From Dactylonectria macrodidyma (taxonomy: Eukaryota; Ascomycota; Sordariomycetes; Hypocreales; Nectriaceae), in assembly GCA_020744425.1 (NCBI GenBank), contig JAGMUV010000042.1, positions 1 through 64,000 on the forward strand: 64,000 bases of DNA. The letters are read 5' to 3'. Within the stretch, counting starts at the first letter, position 1; each line of letters opens with the position of its first letter. The position numbers and the translations under genes are program-made. The notes beneath the pieces are model-generated. The model saw only the letters and a program-made list of their open reading frames with translations. It was not told the DNA's origin and did no database searches. This document shows positions 14,194 to 24,158 of this stretch, piece by piece.

Positions 14194-14609
14194 TATGACG
14201 GCTAGGCTTATACTAAGGCTTTAGAGTAGGTCTAGGATATATAGTATTTATAATCTAGTAGATTAAGACATTATAGTAAGTAATATAAATCATAGTCTAG
14301 TAATAGTAGAATAGTAGATTTAATATAACTAAGTATATTAATAGCTAATAAGGCTATCTCTATAAAAGTGCTGAATGAATGTGCTTATATACTAATGCTA
14401 TCTTATTAGGCTTATTAAGTAAGAGTGAGCCTGGCTTTATAGCTCACTAGGCGTAAGTAAGCCTAGTCTTATGGCTCATCCTGAATAAGTGAGCTAGGCG
14501 CTCTGGCTTACTTATACGGGGTAAGTTCGGGGTCTAGTGTCATATGAAAAAGTAAGTACATCATAGTTCTGCCGGTTATGACCGCCTGGTCTCAACCTAG
14601 GCCGTGACA
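14194..14609 (-). repeat. 5' LTR of chromovirus
   Basis: This is the second 416-bp LTR, starting TATGACGGCTAGG (from TGTGACGG) and ending GGCCGTGACA. Its first half is more strongly mutated than the 6354 copy while its second half is better preserved, for example CCGTGACA against CATAACA. The damage is therefore uneven between the two LTRs. Confidence 0.93.
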
Positions 14610-14614
14610 TCTGG

Positions 14615-15417
14615 CCCCTTTCTGAGTATGTGCTACTAAGGACTATAACCTTAATAGAAGTAAATAATATGCCTTACTTATATAAAGTATTACTAGCTAT
14701 TATTTATTAAAATACACTTTAAAAATAAAAAATCCCCTTATTATAAATAATAGAGTATTAAAAGCTAACTCCTTCTAAGTAAGGCTTAAATAGTAAAAAA
14801 AAAAGCTATATAATTATAACACTTTTATAATAACTAGACTAAGAATTAACTATTAAAAAAGTAAAACAAAGAATAAGTAGGCCTTATAATCACTACTTAA
14901 ATAAGATAGATATAAATTATAATTAGCTAAAAACCTTAAATATTAAAAAGAAAAAAAGGGCCTAGTAATAGTAAGATTAGAAAGTTATAAAAGTATAGTA
15001 ATAATATTAAGAATTAGCTTCTAAGAAGAGTTGCTTTTAAAAGAAACTCTATAAAAGAAAAAGAAGGGGCTACTATTATAAGCTTAGCCTAAAGTAGGAA
15101 GCTACTAAGTTAACTATAGAGATACTCTTTCTAACTTATAGTAATCTCGCTACTTAGCCAGGCCGATACTGGCCCTAAGAGCGATATTGCCAGAACCTAG
15201 CTCTAGGCTAAGAGCTAGTAGCCCTAACTACAGACCTATATAACAGAGGCTCACTATAACCTAGTAGTGACCTTACTTAGCTTAAGATACTTCAATTTAC
15301 TAAACATTCTCTTGCTAAATAAGCCTAGAGTCTTCTTCTTACACTCTATAACGCTTACTACAGATACTATACTGTATTCTCTATAAAGAATGATAAAGAT
15401 AATAATATTATGTTTTC
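14615..15417. other. AT-rich gene-free spacer
   Basis: No intact ORF was found. About 14960-15070 reads as Lys/Arg-rich peptide with stops and could be a RIP-damaged transposase tail, but nothing specific could be recognised. The part after 15130 returns to mixed base composition. Confidence 0.4.
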
Positions 15418-15638
15418 TGTTACATCTAATAGAAAGGGTGCATTATAATGTAAGTAGAAGCTCTTGATTTCTATCTAACTGAGGGCTCGCGGCAGACCTA
15501 TTTATAGGTTGCCCTCATAGCTATGATAAGGTTCTCAATAGACCGGATCCCAAGGGATCCGGGTCTTTGAGACCGGTTTACTAGAGATCCGAGCCTTTGA
15601 GACTTTATCTTCAGTCTCAACAGTTGATAGATGTGACA
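15418..15638. repeat. Solo LTR, 221 bp, TSD TTTTC
   Basis: The element starts TGTTACATCTAATAG and ends ATAGATGTGACA, giving an imperfect terminal inverted repeat with TG/CA ends. It is flanked by the 5-bp duplication TTTTC (15413-15417 and 15639-15643). A near-identical copy lies at 56085-56304. No internal coding part is present, so it is most simply a solo LTR left by recombination. The length and sequence do not match the chromovirus LTR; a copia-type LTR is possible. Confidence 0.88.
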
Positions 15639-15643
15639 TTTTC

Positions 15644-16339
15644 CAATCTTACTAAGTGTGTAATCGTTATTATCATTAGGGAAGACTTATTTAAGTCCTT
15701 CGTGCTTTTTATCGAGAAAAGCTTGCATAGTAACATACTCCGTACTAATAGCGCAGATCCAGCTGACGATATAATCATTCGGATTCAATATATTCGCTCG
15801 CAGGATTATCTAGAGGCAATGCGAGCTACGAAGGACGATTAGTGTTTAATCGCCAAGGTTTCTTAGAAAGAGCACTTGCCTCCACCTAGATAAGTTGATC
15901 CGCCTGCAGACCGCTGTGATCGCCAAGTACAACAACCAACCTGATAGCGTAACTTATCCCTTCTAATCGCGGAGGGTTTAGTAGGATTTTAGGATCGGCG
16001 CCGAAGTTCAATTGACAGAATGTACAGTACCCCAAAGAAAAATGCTTTAAAAGAAGCCACGACACCACGACCATGGCTCGAACAAAAAGCGGTCGGGCAA
16101 TATTAGGCAGAAGTAAGTCGGTCATCTGCCACCCCCTCAGCCGCAGGCGCTTACTCGCAGTTGAATGGGCACCCCTCGCCCAATGATATCGTTCTCATGT
16201 TGGTACGGCAGGTGGCATCACATGCTCTTCACCAACCATGCGTTGTGGCATCACGAAGTTGGACTTATAATACAATAGAAACAGATGTCATCAGCTGAAT
16301 ACGGCCAACTATCAAAAAATACCTAATAAGCATTCGCAG
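15644..16339. other. Gene-free stretch after solo LTR
   Basis: A short plus-strand frame at 15640-15842 (ending KDD) and a minus-strand frame at 15886-16125 are open, but neither has a recognisable domain. Neither is supported beyond being open. Confidence 0.4.
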
Positions 16340-17366
16340 CTAAAAATCACCTTCAATTCCCCACTCTTCACAAACGACTTGAAGTTGCCCGTCACTGGTA
16401 TCCACCAAAAACACCTCTTCTTCTTTTCCACGCATGGGCGCTGTCACATCGACTTCTTTCTGTAGGTAGGCAAATTAGTATTGTCATAATCGTCTCCAGG
16501 TGCCGTCTTACAAGTCCAAAAACGCTGCTTCGGTATCGCAGCCCACCAACGAAGACAGTGGATTGACCGGTGACCTGTGAAAAATAATTAGAGACCAACC
16601 CTTTACATATGGAATGAAACGTACCTTGTTCTTTTGATCATCACTTTCCTCTGGAAAGAATCTCCATATTCCGCTCTGTGCTGACTCCCCGACAGCTCCA
16701 TGTAGCGTCAGAGAATTTCCTACTAGAGCACCGGCGCCTATGTAAAGGCAAGCAGATTGTTGAAGGCCTGACCAACTGGATATAGCGCATCGTCGAGTGT
16801 GATAGGTCTTGGTAATAATCCACAGGTCGTGGTCCTTCAAATCCCTACACATCTCACGTATGGATGCGTAGTTCGCCTTGACCCAGTCTTCGAATACAGA
16901 CTTTGGGTTCTCCACATACGCCGAGGATACATTGGGCCCTGTAATGAGGCAAGCGCCATATCCTTTCTGCTTGCTGAACTCCATTTTGGCCTCGAAGTGA
17001 GCTCCTGCATTGGGTATGCTAAATGAGGAGCTGTCAGTGCGTGTTCTACCTGAGGTCTCAAACTCATGAGTAGACTTACGGGATGGGAGCGGCAAGCTGC
17101 GCTTGCATCCATGTCACACCATCCGAGCAGATAGGGGGCCATCTCCCCTGAAACTTCTCGATGGGCTCTGGAATTAGCGGTGGTGTCGGAAAGTTTCCGC
17201 CGTTTGGTTCAGCGTCACGCAGATTGGCGATTACGTTCCAATCGCCAGAGTCGTCGAAATACCCGCAAGCTCCTGGTTTGAGCCTGTCTGTCTGGTCGGG
17301 GGACCAGACCGCAAAGAGCGAATGGAAATGCTTCATGGCTTCCGGGTACCTCTTTGGGTCATCCAT
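16340..17366 (-). CDS. 287-aa protein of unrecognised fungal family, divergent partner of CHAT protein
   Basis: Four exons join in frame: 17366-17080, 17018-16625, 16574-16512 and 16459-16340. The introns are 61, 50 and 52 nt, with donors GTAAGT, GTACGT and GTAAGA and acceptors TTTAG, CACAG and CTACAG. The start is the ATG at 17366; a longer upstream frame has no ATG. The N-terminal part carries RLKPGACGYFDDSGDW (about residues 32-47). The middle is amphipathic: GAHFEAKMEFSKQKGYGACLIT, then a WVKAN segment and DLWIITKTYHTRRCAISSW. The C-terminal third alternates beta-like strands (STVFVGGLRYRSS, EEEVFLVDT). There is no signal peptide and no clear TM helix. I do not recognise a named family. 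It is head to head with the TPR-CHAT gene, 661 bp apart. In fungi, CHAT proteases are often neighbours of gasdermin-like cell-death proteins of similar length (250-290 aa), so a CHAT-controlled effector is a reasonable hypothesis, not a demonstrated homology. Confidence 0.8.
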
Positions 17367-18027
17367 GGCGACAAAAGGATGATACCAAGGCAACTGAGAC
17401 GTAGTCGAAGCAGGCTTCTTTTTTGCATCGCTTCATGTTGTTTCGCGGAGCCTAACTGCCTATATACTTTTCCCCTGTCTTGTTTGGCTAGCAATGCTGG
17501 CAAGCTGGGGTGGTTGAAAAAGACAACTCCAGATTGTGGTCTGATGCCTGTGTGCGGCTGAATCCGATTGTTGAGGCGCGTTGGTCAGGTCATCAGCACC
17601 GCGCCTCAGTGTCCCAGGCTGTGCTGAGGTTCCAAGACACCCTGTTGGCCACGGGCTTTGCCGACTCACATTTATTCTGAACGCTAAGCAGGCTCTTATT
17701 GGTCTCCTGGGAGTGTAGATGCAAAGGGCTAGCCGGCATAGGTCTAGTCGATTTGGAAGCATCCGATGGTCAGACCACCTGTTTGGGGGCCTGAGAATAC
17801 GTAGGCTGCAACCACTGTTGGCCGAAGTGTGAATGGTCAGGTCGGCTTCCGGCACAAGGAGTATTCCCGCCAGAGTAGACTGATATCCCACCGTTCTTCT
17901 CTCTTCATAGCGAAGGAATTCATGCTGTTTGCTTCTTCCTTGTCAAGTGAAATTTTGCGGCAAACAAAGTTGAAGAGAGAGCGCTTGACCCTCAAACCGC
18001 AATCACCCTACGCGGCCAAACACAGCA
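17367..18027. promoter_or_regulatory. Shared divergent promoter region
   Basis: The 661 bp between two head-to-head start codons contain only overlapping short frames without domain content. A shared regulatory region for the 287-aa protein and the TPR-CHAT gene is inferred from the arrangement. No defined operator was recognised. Confidence 0.45.
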
Positions 18028-21000
18028 ATGCCTCCCGGATCAGCACACACGACTTCACATCACCAACCTGTGTCTGACGACACAGCGCGCATGGATCAAG
18101 CTCCGTATGTAGAGGAGAAAAGCCACAATGGACTTGCCTACATCAATTCGCTTTCTGCCGTGCTGAATCAAAGATATGAGACAACAGGGGAAGTGCGAGA
18201 CCGAGAAAAGGCCATCTTCGCTTCCCGGCTAGCTCTTTTCTCGCAAATTGGCGTCGGGAGCATCGACATCGATTCTGGAATTGATCCTCTCTGCGGCTTG
18301 TTAGAGGAACGCTTCCTCGAGACTCATGTCTTGGCAGACATTGACGAAGCAATCACGTGGCGGAGAATGGCAGTGGGTCTGGATCCGACGGCCAAGTCCG
18401 AGTTTTGGCACGCGGACGCGAACAACCTCAGCAGAGCACTTCTCGACAGGTACAGGTCATCAAAACTTCCGCGGGATTTGGAGGCTGCTATTGGGTGGGC
18501 TCTCAAGGCCATGGAGAGTATCTCTGCGGATCATGAGAATTACGGCACTATATCATACCAGCTGGCCGTCACTCACCAAGCCAAATGGGAACGGTACGAG
18601 AATCCCAAGGATCTTGACGAGGAAATCCGATGGTACAGGGAATCCGTCGCGCTCGAGCCCACGATTCCCTATCTCCGCCACCGCGAAAATCTGCTCGGGG
18701 TGGCTCTCTGCATCCGAGCAGAGGTTTCACGTTCGACTCGGGACATGGAAGAGTCTCTCCGCTATCTCGCCGCAACCAGAGACAAGACTGTCCCCGGAAG
18801 CGAAGAATACATTCGGTCGCTCAACAATATTGCCAACGCCTACGAGACCGCGGCCGATATTGACGGTATCAGCACGGGCGAGGCCATAAAGCATGCGCTG
18901 GAGGCGGCAAACCTGGCTGTTGACATGGCACAACAACAAGGGTACCGCAATCTGGACATTTGCTTCTACAACCTCGCAAACACCAGGGAGCTTGAGTATC
19001 GCAAGATCGGTTCGACGGAAGCTCTTCACAAGGCGATCGACGCGGCAAGGTCATGTGTGGAAAAGACACCTCCGGACAATCCGCGGCGGCAGAAAAACAC
19101 CGCAGCTCTGGGTATTCTCCTCTGCAGATTGTACGAGCAAATAGGCGAGCCGGGCGATTTCCACGAAGCAGTTGGACTACTAGAGGAAGCCCTGGGCTTG
19201 ATCCCGACCTGGAGCAAGAGCCTGACGCTACCTCGAACGATGCATCAGCTGGGACTCGGCTACGCGAAAGGTTATGAACTCGAGGGCAATCCGGGATACC
19301 TCAGCAGTGCCATCGACTATCTCACACAAGCTGCGAATCACCTGAGCGACGACAATCCAATGACAGCCGGAGTCTTGATGCATCTCTTCGATCTCCTCGT
19401 CAAGCGCTCTGCTGAGCCTAACCTGAAGGCTGGAGACGCAGACGACACCAAGCAGGCGATCCAGGCCGCGAGACGGGCACTCGGGGTCATCACAACGGCT
19501 CCCTCAATCCGAATTCGGGCCGCGTACGGTGCGGGAAGGCTGATGTGCGCCGCTAACTCCACACCACAATCGCGCGCTGAAGCCACGGAATTGTTGGCGC
19601 AAGCCGTACGGCTCTTGCCATTCCTGGCTCCAGTGCATGTGGCCACACCTGAACAGCAGAGGAGACTCGAGACGGTGGACGCATCAAGAATGACTTCGGA
19701 TGCAGTGGCCCTAGCACTCGAGACTGGAGATTCGGCAATGGGCCTGAACCTCTTAGAAACGGGTCGGGGCGTCATCTTGGGCAACCTGCTGCAGTACCGG
19801 CTTGATTTCTCGAAGCTTCGGGACGCGCACCCGACTCTCGCCGATGACGTCGAGAGACTCCGAAAGGTCATTGATGAGTGTCAAGAGTCTATAGAGATGT
19901 CTCTTCCTGGCGTAGAGAACGGCCTCAAACACGGCGAGCACTATCGGCTGCGAATGGCCCAAGTGGTTGATGAGCTTGGCAACACATATGAGAGGATTCG
20001 TCGAGAGCCCGGATTCGAGGATTTCATGCGGCCGCTCTCGTTCAGCCACCGACATTTCATCAGAGAAGAAGGACAATATGTCATCGCCATCAACCTGAGC
20101 GCTCGGCGGTGCGATGCAATCATCATGAGCAGCGAAGGGCTCTCTGTTGTCGACCTACCGGATCTTTCGCTGGCGGAGCTGACGATCAGGGAGCAGGAGT
20201 TTCGCTCTGCCATCTTGGGTCGCCGGAAGAATCCGGATTCGTGCCGACGGGTACTGGTCGAACTGCTCCGATGGATTTGGTGGGTGTGTGGGAAACCTCT
20301 TATGGCGAGCCTCGGCCTCCTGGATGCTACCAAGAGAAGCAGTAAGCCACGTGTATGGTGGGTGCTTGGAGGTCTTCTTGGGCGACTCCCAGTTCATGCT
20401 TGTGGACATTACACAATATTACGTGCCGAGCGCTCTGCCCGCAACACCATGTATGATTGTGTAGTTTCTTCGTATGCGCCGACTATCAGAGCCCTGGAAT
20501 ATGCGTTGGAGCGCGCCGTAGAGCTGTCGAGCTCTGACGATACGTCTCACAGCACCTTGATCGTTGCCGTCCCGCACAGCGAGGGAAGGGCCAGCTTGCT
20601 CGAGGCCGAAGGAGAGGCCCTGGAGATACAAGGTTTTGTTCAGGCGGCATTATTGCAGATCAACCCAACTTTTTCCGAAGTCGTTGACGCTCTGCAAGAC
20701 TGCGAGGCTGCACACTTCGCATGCCACGGAATTTCGAATGCGAACGACCTGACAAAGAGCTACCTCCGCCTTCGAGATTTCAGAGACAGTCCACTCAGCG
20801 TCGGAGCGCTACTGAGAAGGAACCCGTCAAAGATGCACAACTGCAAATTCGCATACCTCTCAGCTTGCGAGACAGCTTACAGTGCCAACGAGCACCTCGC
20901 AGACGAAAGCTTGCACCTTGTCAGCGGGTTCCTCATGGCGGGGTGTCCACGGGTGATTGGCACCTTGTGGGAGATTCCGGACGATGAAGCTCGAGAATTG

Positions 21001-21162
21001 GCTAGGATGTTCTACTCCCTTCTTCCCCGTCAGACCGATGGAGGTCTGGATGTGAGGACTTCGGCTGAGACATTGGATTCTGTCATTAATAGCTTGCGGG
21101 AAGACCCCCGATTTGCCGAGGATCCGCTTATGTGGGCACCGTTTATACACGCAGGTGTATGA
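18028..21162 (+). CDS. TPR-CHAT protein (caspase-like protease)
   Basis: This is a single uninterrupted exon of 1044 codons from ATG 18028; a second ATG at 18091 would remove 21 residues. Residues about 30-480 are a solenoid of TPR-like repeats with recurring blocks such as LEAAIGWALKAM, LDEEIRWYRESV and LHKAIDAARSCV. Residues about 740-1044 form a CHAT domain (caspase HetF associated with TPRs, clan CD peptidase fold). It contains AAHFACHG with catalytic His at about residue 900 and AYLSACETAYS with catalytic Cys at about residue 947, both intact, so peptidase activity is expected. The final WEIPDDEARELARMFY is typical of the family. No signal peptide is seen; it should be cytosolic. Bacterial TPR-CHAT is the Craspase protease, and fungal CHAT genes cluster with gasdermin-like genes. 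Here the divergent neighbour is the candidate substrate. Confidence 0.93.
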   Translation: MPPGSAHTTSHHQPVSDDTARMDQAPYVEEKSHNGLAYINSLSAVLNQRYETTGEVRDREKAIFASRLALFSQIGVGSIDIDSGIDPLCGLLEERFLETHVLADIDEAITWRRMAVGLDPTAKSEFWHADANNLSRALLDRYRSSKLPRDLEAAIGWALKAMESISADHENYGTISYQLAVTHQAKWERYENPKDLDEEIRWYRESVALEPTIPYLRHRENLLGVALCIRAEVSRSTRDMEESLRYLAATRDKTVPGSEEYIRSLNNIANAYETAADIDGISTGEAIKHALEAANLAVDMAQQQGYRNLDICFYNLANTRELEYRKIGSTEALHKAIDAARSCVEKTPPDNPRRQKNTAALGILLCRLYEQIGEPGDFHEAVGLLEEALGLIPTWSKSLTLPRTMHQLGLGYAKGYELEGNPGYLSSAIDYLTQAANHLSDDNPMTAGVLMHLFDLLVKRSAEPNLKAGDADDTKQAIQAARRALGVITTAPSIRIRAAYGAGRLMCAANSTPQSRAEATELLAQAVRLLPFLAPVHVATPEQQRRLETVDASRMTSDAVALALETGDSAMGLNLLETGRGVILGNLLQYRLDFSKLRDAHPTLADDVERLRKVIDECQESIEMSLPGVENGLKHGEHYRLRMAQVVDELGNTYERIRREPGFEDFMRPLSFSHRHFIREEGQYVIAINLSARRCDAIIMSSEGLSVVDLPDLSLAELTIREQEFRSAILGRRKNPDSCRRVLVELLRWIWWVCGKPLMASLGLLDATKRSSKPRVWWVLGGLLGRLPVHACGHYTILRAERSARNTMYDCVVSSYAPTIRALEYALERAVELSSSDDTSHSTLIVAVPHSEGRASLLEAEGEALEIQGFVQAALLQINPTFSEVVDALQDCEAAHFACHGISNANDLTKSYLRLRDFRDSPLSVGALLRRNPSKMHNCKFAYLSACETAYSANEHLADESLHLVSGFLMAGCPRVIGTLWEIPDDEARELARMFYSLLPRQTDGGLDVRTSAETLDSVINSLREDPRFAEDPLMWAPFIHAGV

Positions 21163-22291
21163 GGATTGATGTGGCGAGGACTGGGTTCGGTTAATCTAGG
21201 GGTCTTTGGTTCGATTGGCACTCTCTGCCTGTGTTATGAAAAGGGGTTACTCGGGCACGATTTTCCACTAACCCCCTACCGAAGTTGACACCAAAACTCG
21301 ATGGATGCTGGGACTGAAAAGCTCATCAAATCCAACAACGTACGTCCCGGTTCATCGAGCCACTTTTGCCGCCGTCTTTCTCGCTGTTCAAACAGGTTTC
21401 CTTCAACCAGGTTCCTCCACATGTCGTCTTTGTCTGTGCGGTGAGATACAAACGGTCAATGCCCGTTCCGCCGCCGGTAGGTTGCACACCCAACCCCCGA
21501 GCTACGCCGGCCTATTTGGAATTGACCGACTCATACCGTTTCTACAGCGTCTTGTCTCAGTGGGCAAGCCTCTGAGGGGCGAGGAAGAGGAGGAGAGCCT
21601 GTTGGAGTTACAGATGAGAACGGACTTAAATTGTGGCTTGAGCGGGAGGAGTGGGGGCAGTAAGGTGCGGAAAGACACCTCTCTTCCTGGTGGGCTGTCT
21701 CCAAGAGTTGTCCTTTTTGATCTAGTGTGCGCCCACTTTCCGGGAGCAGTGTTGTGATTGTTGTTGCCTTCAAATACGCTACCCTTGAGAGAATCAAGCC
21801 ACCAAGCATCAGCTCATTCGCGAAGGCCCCCACGCAGTCAAGATGTATATTTACAGCCACAGCTGAGTTCTCGGGGTTAAGGCTCCTGGATTGGCGGACA
21901 CGCCCACTCGCTTGGGGGGGCATGTCGGGAACGGCCTGATTATTCCATGATGATACACATTCCTTCAGGCCGACTTGACTCATCCCACGGCCCGATAAGA
22001 TCGATGGCCTCAGCCATGGTGCGCACAGCTCGGTCATCCCTCCATTTCCCTCATACTTTGGTCCAATCAAGGGCGCCTCATCGCACCCCGTTTTCGTGGG
22101 GAGGGCCGTATGATGCTTGAAGGCTGGAAGGCTTCGATCTCAGAAGTCCCCTCCTGAAGAATTAGGCAGGTAACTGCCCGTATAAGAAGCACGGTCTGAT
22201 ACTGGCCCTTTCATTCCAGCTTTTGTCTTAGAGGTGGGAGTAGAGTTGGTCGACGTCATTCCAAGGTTGAGAACGAACCAGAGTAATCCCC
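21163..22291. other. Intergenic, no gene seen
   Basis: Several frames are open by chance on both strands in this GC-balanced region (for example 21305-21757 plus and 21531-22070 minus). They overlap each other and show no domain, signal peptide or plausible splicing. The last 300 bp are the likely promoter of the monooxygenase gene. Confidence 0.5.
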
Positions 22292-24158
22292 ATGGATCCG
22301 CCACAAGCCATCCAGTCGGTCGCCGTCATCGGAGCCGGCCCGAGCGGCCTGGCTGTCGCAAGGAGGTTGCTGGAGGCCGGACTCTCCGTCACTGTCTTCG
22401 AACGCCGGGCAGAACTTGGTGGCGTATGGTAAGTGTCAGACTTGTGCTGTTCACTGTTGGCCTATCCAGACCTTTGTCAATCTTTCATCACATCACTCAC
22501 CGGGCCGCCCACTCAGGTTTTATGAGGAAGCACCTGAAAGTGGGCTTTCGCGAGTGGACTTGTCCCAGACGGGACCCCTGAGGTATGGTGGAGGTCAAGA
22601 ATACATCAACTTCCCCAGCCCGTGCTACCAGTCACTGAAGACAAATCTGATCACCCCGATCATGTCACTTGGAGACTTTGCTCATCCTGAGGGAACGGTA
22701 AGTCACATAGCCGGTATCAGGACTATTGAGGCAATCGTGAGTATTCTAATCCAAAATCTTTTCACAGAGGTTGTTCGTCCCCCATCATCACATCCTTGAT
22801 TACCTCCACATCTTCGCCCGAGAGTTCGGCATCACCCCCCAGGTGAGATGTAGCACTTCGGTTGTTAATCTCAGCAAGTTGGCAAATAACTGTTGGACCG
22901 TGACAGTTGAGCCCACAGGCGCTGTGGAAGAGCTGTTGGTAGATCGGATCTCCAGCCACTACGCGGCTACCGAGGTACAGACGTCGAAGCCCTGACGAGA
23001 GCACTCGCCGACTTGGGTACCTTACAACAGGAATTTAACGCCGTGGTAGTATGCAATGGCCACTACGATGTGCCTCGGATGCCATCCACTCCTGGGCTGG
23101 ATGCATGGACATCCCGTTGGCAGACATCGGTTATGCATTCCAGGTATTACCGGGATAACAAGCCATTTGCCTCAAAAGTACGTCCTCAGGCTTACATCCG
23201 TGTGTGCTTGAGAGACTCGCACAAACAGTGGCTAACGCTAGAATAGACGGTTCTTGTTGTCGGGAGTGGCGTATCAGCCTTTGACCTGGGCAAGGAGGTT
23301 GCTCTCGCGGCCAAGAAGGTGATTCAGGCCAAACGCAGCCGCCCTGCTGATGATGGCCGGGAAGCGGACGAGAAGCTGATCGAGGAGTTCACCCGCTCCA
23401 CGCTCCCGGAAAACATGATCCAGGTGGCCGAAATCAGCAGGTTTGGCTGTACGGACGGTATTACCTCGATGGCCGATGCAGAGGTGGCTCTCATGGACGG
23501 GACATCCCTCTCGGGGGTTGATTTCGTCCTTCTGTGCACGGGTTACCGTTACTCGGCCCCTTTCCTTCGAGACAACTCATCCACAGGACGTGGAGAGACC
23601 AACAAGACAGACATCCTCAGCAACCTTATTAGCGCAGATGGGTCCGAGATGCGCAATCTTCACCAGGACATTTTCTTCATCCCTGACCCAACGCTCGCGT
23701 TTGCGGGGGTACCTCAATACATCACCACGTTTCGCATATTCGACTTCCAGGCCTTGGCCATTGCGGCAGTGTTTGGCAGAAAGGCAACACTCCCGACTCG
23801 CGTCGAAATGCAGGCAGCATTCGCCCGGAGGATGGCAACCAGGTCGTCACCAGTGACCTTGAATTTCCTGGGGAGCACCAAGGAGCTCTCCTACATCCGG
23901 AGCATAGCTGATTGGATCAACGCACCTGAGATCCTCTCCGCTGCAAAAGCCATTGAGAAACTGGCCCAGTACACAAAGCGGCATGCAGTGGAGATATGCA
24001 AGAGCCGGCTCATGGAAGGGCGGGAGCATACAAATGAGGCAGACCTTCTGGCCTTCGAAAGGCTGCTCGACAGGAAGATGGCGATTCTCTCTCGGGAACT
24101 TTCCAAACTTCAAGCTCAAGGGGCCTTTGGCGTGGAGATTGCGATGGAACGAGTATAG
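22292..24158 (+). CDS. Flavin-containing monooxygenase (FMO)
   Basis: Five exons join in frame: 22292-22428, 22517-22697, 22768-22938, 23031-23177 and 23247-24158, giving 515 aa. The N-terminus has the FAD-binding Rossmann motif AVIGAGPSGLAVARR followed by VFERRAELGGVWF. The middle has CNGHYDVPRMPSTPG. The NADPH-binding Rossmann motif is VLVVGSGVSAFD, and LLCTGYRYSAPFL stands where FMOs carry the FATGY-type motif. This class oxygenates soft nucleophiles (N or S) or performs Baeyer-Villiger-type reactions with NADPH and O2; the substrate cannot be told from the sequence. Intron 3 is ambiguous: a GTACAG donor at 22975 would add 12 codons (VDRISSHYAATE) and is also in phase. The gene is isolated, with no biosynthetic neighbour close by. 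Confidence 0.92.

Larger units (their letters stand above)
6354..14609 (-). mobile_element. Full-length Ty3/gypsy chromovirus, RIP-inactivated
   Basis: A complete 8256-bp LTR retrotransposon is bounded by two 416-bp LTRs and by the 5-bp target duplication TCTGG (6349-6353 and 14610-14614). It codes on the minus strand. Decayed domains in order are: Gag zinc knuckle CWNYNKMGHFKNKY (about 13175-13218; Y replaces Cys); protease ALVDSGAKADY (about 11555-11590); reverse transcriptase YLDNILIF (about 10415-10445, from YLDD); integrase zinc finger NLCVKTKA (about 8630-8690); integrase PQTDRQIERMNQ (about 8255-8306); and a chromodomain with EYEVKEIRNMRV and EYFIK (about 7590-7725). A purine-rich tract adjoins the 3' LTR at 6770-6790. 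Premature stops are mostly TAG from CAG and changes are transitions, the RIP signature. It is certainly inactive for its own proteins. A plus-strand reading frame between chromodomain and PPT is listed separately. Confidence 0.95.

Noticed and set aside
15597..15842. 81-codon frame crossing the end of the solo LTR
   Set aside because: It begins inside the LTR at a non-ATG codon and has no recognisable content; noted only as open.
21531..22070. Minus-strand 179-codon frame between the CHAT and FMO genes
   Set aside because: No domain, no plausible start context, and it overlaps other open frames on the plus strand.
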